A stretch of 8,035 bases of DNA from Gemmobacter sp. (GTDB lineage: Bacteria > Pseudomonadota > Alphaproteobacteria > Rhodobacterales > Rhodobacteraceae), in the NCBI GenBank assembly GCA_003509785.1, contig DOMY01000091.1, positions 23,437 through 31,471 on the forward strand. The letters run 5' to 3'. Shown one piece after another: positions 4,149-8,035 of the stretch. Every line of letters begins with the position of its first letter. Within the stretch, counting starts at the first letter, position 1. The translations under genes and the position numbers were made by a program. A model generated the notes under the pieces. That model made no database searches, was not told the origin of the DNA, and was given only the letters and a program-made list of their open reading frames with translations.

Positions 4149-6991
4149 ACGCGCGACAGCGCCAGCAGCCCGCTCAACAGGGGCAGCAATTCGCTTTCCG
4201 GCATGGGTCGGGCGTAGTAATACCCCTGGGCGAACAGACAGCCATGCTTCATCAGGAAGGCTTCCTGGCCGGCATGCTCGACGCCTTCGGCGATCACCCG
4301 CAGTTGGAGGTTGGCCGACAGAGCAAGAATGGCCTGCACGATGGCAGCGTCGTCCGAATCTTCGGCGATGTCGTGGATGAAGCTGCGGTCGATCTTGAGT
4401 TCGCTGATCGGCAGCAGCTTGAGACGGCTGAGCGAGGAATGGCCGGTACCGAAATCGTCGATGGCGATGCTGAGGCCAAGCTTGCGCAGCGCCGTCATGA
4501 TGTCGATGCCGATCGCCTCGCTATCCATGATGCTGCTCTCGGTCAGTTCCAGCACGATGCGCTCAGGTGCCACGCCGATCTCGGCAAACATGGCCGCCAG
4601 CCGCTGCGGCAGGTCCTTCTGCAGCAGCTGCTTGCCGGAAAGGTTGACGTGCAGGGCAAAGTCCTCCAGCGGGATGCCCTGGACTGCCCATCGCTTCAAC
4701 GCCATACAAGCTTCGCGGATGACCCACTCGCCCATGGGAACGATCAGGCCGGTGTCTTCGGCCAGCGGAATGAAATGGTCGGGCGGAATTGCGCCTTCCT
4801 GCGGGTCGTGCCAACGCAGCAGCGCCTCGGCACCGCAGATGCGCCGGGTGTCCAGGGAGACCAGCGGCTGGTAGTGCAGTTCCAGCGCACGCTGCTCGAA
4901 TGCGCTGCGCAGCCGAGATTCCAGCTGAATGCGCCGCATCGCGCGTTCGGTGATGCCCTGCTCGTAGAAGTGGAAGGTGTTGCGGCCGCGTTCCTTGGAC
5001 TTGTACATGGCGGCATCGGCATGCTTCAGCAGCGTCTCCGCGTCCCGGCCGTCCTCGGGGTAGACGCTGATGCCGATGCTGGCGGAAATGTGCAGCGGGT
5101 AATCGCCGATGTGCAGCATTTTTTCCAGTGCCTGGATGATTTTCTCCGCAACGATCGCGGCAGCCTGGCCATCCCGCACGCTTTCGAGCAGCACGACGAA
5201 CTCGTCTCCGCCCAGGCGCGACAGCGTGTCCTCGTCGCGCACTAGCGACTTGAGCCGACCGGCGGCGGCCTGCAGCACCGCATCGCCGACGGCGTGGCCC
5301 AGGCTGTCGTTGATCGTCTTGAAACGGTCGAGGTCGATGAACAGCACCGCCATACGCGTGCCCGAACGGTCGGCGCGGCTGGCGGCATGACGCAACCGGT
5401 CCATCAGCAACGCCCTGTTCGGCAAGCCGGTCAGGACATCGTGATACGCGATGTACTCCAGATGCGCATCCTTGTCGCGCAGCGCCTGCTCCGCCTGCCT
5501 CCAGGCGGTGACGTCCTGGATGGTGCCGATCATGCGGGCGGGCCTGCCCTGCTCGTCCAGCAGCACTTCGGCGCTTTCGTGCACGACGCGCTCCGCTCCA
5601 TCTGGACGCACGATACGGTGGTCGAGCGCATAGGGCTCACCGGACTTCAGCGCCTGTGCGACGGCGGCCTCGACCGCCGCCCGATCGTCCGGATGCACAT
5701 GCTCCAGAAAGGCTTCGTAACTCGCCGCGAATTCCGTAGGACTGAGGCCGAACAGGCGGTAGATGCCCTCCGACCAGAACAGCCGCTTCTCAGCGATCTG
5801 CCAATCCCAGTTGCCGATCTGCGCAATGCGCTGGGCACGGTCGAGACTGTCCTTGGTTTCGGACAGTTGCTCCGAGGCGCGCGCGATCTGCCGGTTCTTC
5901 CTGACGAACAGCAGCAGCGACGAGGCCAGGCTGACGAACAGCAGCGCGACCAGCCCATACAACGCACCGAGGATGATCGGGCGGTTGGTCTCGTAGAACG
6001 AGGGAATCCTGTTGACGAGCGTCACCTGGCTGGCGATGTCGCCGGGCAGGACGAGGCCCGCCTTCAGCAGCTCCCCCTCGTCGACGATGTGCTCGTTGGG
6101 ACTGCGCTCGACCGGCGACAGGTCGCGGACGGGAGTGCCGTCCAGATAGCGTGAGAGCAACTGCCCCGCGGCCCGCCCCTGGCCCTCGCCGCTGGTGACG
6201 TAGCCGCCGAGAACGCCCGGGTAGAGATAGGCGTCCTCCATGCTGAACACGACGAAACGGCCGGCCCCCACGATGGCCGCGATGGTCTCGGGCAGGGTGA
6301 GTGTGCGGCCGTCGCGATCGGCCACGGCGCCCAGGGTGGTGAGGAACACGAAGCGTTCCTTGCGCGCGCGCAGCCGCGCAACCAGATCGTCGATCCGGCT
6401 GGCGGAAATGAAGGTGGCATGGATGTCGGGGTGGCGCTGCAGGGCCTGCGTGATTTCGCTTTCGATCGAGCGATAGGTTTCGCTCGCATCGCCGACGATG
6501 ACGATTTCGCGGATGTCCGGGTCGATCTGACGCAGCAGACGCAGGTTGGGGCCGATCTCCTTCTTTTCGAACACGCCGGTCATGCGATCAGGATCGAGAT
6601 GCGCGCGCACGCCGACGTCATTGACCCCGGAAAAGAACACCGGCACGCCGGGGAACACCGACGCCAGATGCGAGCGGGCGAACGAAAGCGCGTTGTCGTC
6701 GGTGACGTAGATCGCGGCCGGGCGGTAGCCGCGGTATTTCTGGCGCAGATGGTCGCCGATCAGATCGGCATACGCGAGACCGTAGCCGGCACGCTTGGTA
6801 TCGAGGTATTCGACGCTGAGGTCGTATGCGCGCGACGCATCCCGCTTCAGCGCCTCGACGAAGCCTTGGTGCTGACCGCGGGTCCAGGGGTACTCCTGGC
6901 TGTAGGCATGGAGAACGAAAACCGGGATAGGGGAAGCTGCCTGCGCATGAGCACAACACAAGTTCAACAGGAACAGCAGGGCGAGGCGCAT
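4142..6991 (-). CDS. Membrane sensor with PAS, GGDEF and EAL domains (c-di-GMP turnover)
   Basis: A 949-residue predicted c-di-GMP synthase/phosphodiesterase. Order: signal sequence (1 to about 19, core LALLFLLNLCC, AQA at the end); periplasmic domain of about 310 residues like the ABC substrate-binding family PF04392 (FVLHAYSQEYPWTRG, EYLDTKR, ATFISAS, GYVTSGEGQGRAAGQL); one membrane helix near 338-365; a short coiled linker; PAS fold about 385-500 (IGNWDWQIAEKRLFWSEG, VHPDD); GGDEF domain with DVLTGLPNR, DRFKTINDSLGHAVGD, RDED inhibitory site 585-588 exactly five residues before G594-G-D-E-F598; EAL domain with E722 of EAL, NLSGKQL, ELTES, D845-D846-FGTG, LKIDRSF, EGVEH and QGYYYARP. All signature residues of both enzymes are present, so dual activity is possible but the net direction is unknown. 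The DDFGTG loop continues with HSSL where YSSL is common. ATG 6991 is preferred to TTG 7024 because the signal sequence starts there. The stop overlaps slyX, which is convergent. Confidence 0.94.
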   Translation of the reverse strand: MRLALLFLLNLCCAHAQAASPIPVFVLHAYSQEYPWTRGQHQGFVEALKRDASRAYDLSVEYLDTKRAGYGLAYADLIGDHLRQKYRGYRPAAIYVTDDNALSFARSHLASVFPGVPVFFSGVNDVGVRAHLDPDRMTGVFEKKEIGPNLRLLRQIDPDIREIVIVGDASETYRSIESEITQALQRHPDIHATFISASRIDDLVARLRARKERFVFLTTLGAVADRDGRTLTLPETIAAIVGAGRFVVFSMEDAYLYPGVLGGYVTSGEGQGRAAGQLLSRYLDGTPVRDLSPVERSPNEHIVDEGELLKAGLVLPGDIASQVTLVNRIPSFYETNRPIILGALYGLVALLFVSLASSLLLFVRKNRQIARASEQLSETKDSLDRAQRIAQIGNWDWQIAEKRLFWSEGIYRLFGLSPTEFAASYEAFLEHVHPDDRAAVEAAVAQALKSGEPYALDHRIVRPDGAERVVHESAEVLLDEQGRPARMIGTIQDVTAWRQAEQALRDKDAHLEYIAYHDVLTGLPNRALLMDRLRHAASRADRSGTRMAVLFIDLDRFKTINDSLGHAVGDAVLQAAAGRLKSLVRDEDTLSRLGGDEFVVLLESVRDGQAAAIVAEKIIQALEKMLHIGDYPLHISASIGISVYPEDGRDAETLLKHADAAMYKSKERGRNTFHFYEQGITERAMRRIQLESRLRSAFEQRALELHYQPLVSLDTRRICGAEALLRWHDPQEGAIPPDHFIPLAEDTGLIVPMGEWVIREACMALKRWAVQGIPLEDFALHVNLSGKQLLQKDLPQRLAAMFAEIGVAPERIVLELTESSIMDSEAIGIDIMTALRKLGLSIAIDDFGTGHSSLSRLKLLPISELKIDRSFIHDIAEDSDDAAIVQAILALSANLQLRVIAEGVEHAGQEAFLMKHGCLFAQGYYYARPMPESELLPLLSGLLALSRVQ

Positions 6992-6998
6992 GGGGAAA

Positions 6999-7004
6999 AT
7001 TATA
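6999..7004 (-). promoter_or_regulatory. Consensus -10 element just before the GGDEF-EAL gene
   Basis: A perfect TATAAT on the minus strand ends seven bases before the ATG at 6991. If used, transcription would begin at or within a base or two of the ATG, giving a nearly leaderless message. The intervening TTTCCCC has no ribosome-binding motif, which fits. The -35 is poor: ACCTTG at 17 bases or TTGCCC at 14. Alternatively the gene is read through from yhcH 79 bases upstream. Confidence 0.35.
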
Positions 7005-7070
7005 GTCAGTGCGCAAGCGGGCAAGGTCTGCGAGAGGATGCGCAGGACGCCATCCGCCGGGCAAGCGGCA

Positions 7071-7529
7071 TCAGGCCGCGCCCGCCAGCGCGATTTTCAC
7101 GACCACCTTGCGGATTCTGCCTGCGCTTACCAGCGGGGCGTGCGCATCGTCCGGAAAAAAAAGACAGAACGATCCGGACGGCGTGGCGACCCAGCTGGCG
7201 GGTGCATCGTTTAAGAAGCGGATGTCGCGTGCGGCATCGTAATCCGTCGCCGGGTCCACGCACGCAGCCAGCGGCTTCCAGCCCATTTCGTCGACGCCTT
7301 CCAGAACCAGCTGGATGTCGATGTAGCGGCGATGGCATTCCAGCTTCGCCTCGGTGCGCGTTCGCCCGCTACAGTCCTCGACGATGGCGAACAGCTGTTC
7401 GTCCTGGATCGCGTGCACGCCCGGTTCCAGCGCACCCAGGTCGGTTCCGTGCAGAAATTCGAAGGCGCGCGCGAACAGCGGATGCAGCGCAAGATAACGG
7501 TCAGCCTGGGCAAGGGTGTCGAGAATCAT
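7071..7529 (-). CDS. YhcH/YjgK/YiaL family protein (sugar anomerase-like)
   Basis: A complete 152-residue protein of the YhcH/YjgK/YiaL (DUF386) family, a cupin-like beta-sandwich. Characterised relatives are EbgC, an accessory of evolved beta-galactosidase, and NanQ, which speeds anomer interconversion of sialic acid. Conserved features: HAIQDEQLFAIVEDC, the signature ECHRRYIDIQLVLEG with probable metal ligand H66 and D71, EMGWKP, FFPDDAHAPL with H130, and the late KVVVK with K145. There is no signal peptide, so it is cytoplasmic. The ATG at 7529 matches the family N terminus (MILDTL), though no good ribosome site precedes it, only GCAG. It starts 18 bases after the stop of the upstream GGDEF gene on the same strand, implying co-transcription. 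No sugar uptake or sialic-acid genes are in the window, so the natural substrate cannot be named. Confidence 0.92.
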   Translation of the reverse strand: MILDTLAQADRYLALHPLFARAFEFLHGTDLGALEPGVHAIQDEQLFAIVEDCSGRTRTEAKLECHRRYIDIQLVLEGVDEMGWKPLAACVDPATDYDAARDIRFLNDAPASWVATPSGSFCLFFPDDAHAPLVSAGRIRKVVVKIALAGAA

Positions 7530-7547
7530 CTGCAGTCGGGAACGGAT

Positions 7548-8035
7548 TTACGTTGATCGGTGGTCAGCCGCCTGCGGCTGGCCGTTGTCCTTGGCGCGAT
7601 ACATCGCCTCGTCCGCTTCGTGCATCAGGGCATCCAGCGTGGGCGTGGCGTCGCTGCACGTCGCCGCGCCGATGCTGATGTGCAGCCTGATGGGGACATC
7701 AGATCCGGGCAGCATGACATCGATCGCCGCGTGCAGGCGGCCGAGCAGCGCATCCAGCGACGGCCCCATCGGCGTATCCGGCAACAGCACGACAAACTCG
7801 TCGCCGCCCACCCGTGCCTGCAGGTCGGACTCGCGGCAGCAGGCGCGAAGCGTGTTCGCGACATAGACCAGCACGGCATCGCCAGCGGCATGGCCGTAGG
7901 TGTCGTTGATGGACTTGAAGTCGTCGATATCGATGTTGAGCAGGGTGAGACGGCATCCGCTGCGTCGGGCCAGCGCGAACATGTCCTGCCCGCGCAGCTT
8001 GAATTGATGGCGGTTGGCCAGGCCGGTAAGGTGAT
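7548..8035 (-). CDS. GGDEF-domain diguanylate cyclase, N-terminal part outside the window
   Basis: C-terminal 161 residues of a protein that would make c-di-GMP from two GTP. The frame is open to the right edge, so the start and any sensor domain lie beyond it. Nearly a whole GGDEF domain is visible: HLTGLANR at the edge (standard DxLTGLxNR start), NIDIDDFKSINDTYGHAAGD (metal and GTP binding), the inhibitory site RESD exactly five residues before an intact VGGDEF (7794-7808), ISIGAA, and ADEAMYRAKDNG at the end. It stops shortly after (QPQAADHRST), so no EAL domain follows. Intact active and inhibitory sites suggest an active, product-inhibited cyclase. It is followed after 18 bases by the yhcH-like gene. 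An apparent internal ATG at 7982 is not the start, because conserved GGDEF residues precede it. Confidence 0.94.
   Translation of the reverse strand, partial: HLTGLANRHQFKLRGQDMFALARRSGCRLTLLNIDIDDFKSINDTYGHAAGDAVLVYVANTLRACCRESDLQARVGGDEFVVLLPDTPMGPSLDALLGRLHAAIDVMLPGSDVPIRLHISIGAATCSDATPTLDALMHEADEAMYRAKDNGQPQAADHRST

Noticed and set aside
4150..4195. Possible terminator hairpin after slyX (GCCC, nine-base loop, GGGC)
   Set aside because: Only four to five pairs, no T-run on either strand, and it lies within the coding end of the GGDEF-EAL gene.
4244..5245. Open plus-strand frame of 333 codons opposite the EAL and GGDEF domains
   Set aside because: Mirror of the codon bias of the real minus-strand gene; composition is atypical and no domain or ribosome site supports it.
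6992..7024. TTG start eleven codons upstream for the GGDEF-EAL gene
   Set aside because: The extra residues spoil a standard signal sequence that begins at the ATG at 6991, and no ribosome site precedes the TTG.
7025..7070. Possible terminator or small gene between yhcH and the GGDEF-EAL gene
   Set aside because: The best stem (CCGC with GCGG) is four pairs with no T-run, and the 21-codon frame MPLARRMAS is Arg/Cys-rich without a ribosome site.
7071..7529. Reading the yhcH-like gene as nanQ of a sialic-acid pathway or as ebgC
   Set aside because: No sialic-acid or beta-galactosidase genes are nearby; the family is functionally mixed, so a specific symbol is not supported.
6419..7678. Open plus-strand frame of 419 codons across the sensor domain, the 79-base gap, yhcH and the partial GGDEF gene
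   Set aside because: It runs antisense through three well-supported genes and its translation is low-complexity Arg/Pro-rich.
1..8035. A novel defence, mobile or RNA-based system
   Set aside because: Every long stretch is explained by housekeeping or c-di-GMP genes; no repeats, integrase, transposase, tRNA or CRISPR-like spacing was found by eye.

Overview
The window reads as two pieces of proteobacterial chromosome joined inside one gene. Positions 1 to about 3560 look like a Rhodobacteraceae-type alphaproteobacterium, and about 3610 to 8035 look like a betaproteobacterium (Rhodocyclales-like is my best guess). This is a family-level judgement from recalled protein patterns and gene order; no search was run. 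Both halves are GC-rich, densely coding and free of insertion sequences, RNA genes or CRISPR arrays. No gene-free stretch exceeds 300 bases.

Left piece, minus strand, read right to left: argH (argininosuccinate lyase, last step of arginine synthesis), a 51-residue lipoprotein, a 72-residue lipoprotein, a three-helix DUF2834-type membrane protein, then lysA (diaminopimelate decarboxylase, last step of lysine synthesis), which runs off the left edge. The middle genes overlap by 1 to 4 bases, so this looks like an operon. lysA follows a 63-base gap with a weak promoter candidate of its own. Divergent from argH, with only 21 bases between start codons, is tlpA, a secreted thioredoxin-like protein.

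The junction: the first roughly 65 residues of TlpA look rhodobacterial, while the part from the WCPYC active site onward, together with the slyX gene overlapping its stop, looks betaproteobacterial. The change falls in the most conserved stretch of the family (WVVLNFWATWC, 3568-3600), and the frame is kept. This is either a chimeric assembly join at a shared sequence or a recombination between distant homologues; the former is more likely.

Right piece: slyX converges on a 949-residue membrane c-di-GMP enzyme (periplasmic substrate-binding-like sensor, one membrane helix, PAS, GGDEF, EAL). Upstream of it on the same strand are a YhcH/YjgK/YiaL-family sugar-anomerase-like gene and the C-terminal part of another GGDEF protein, cut by the right edge. 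The last two are 18 bases apart and probably co-transcribed. The region suggests local c-di-GMP signalling with a possible small-molecule input. I see no convincing new defence, mobile or RNA system.
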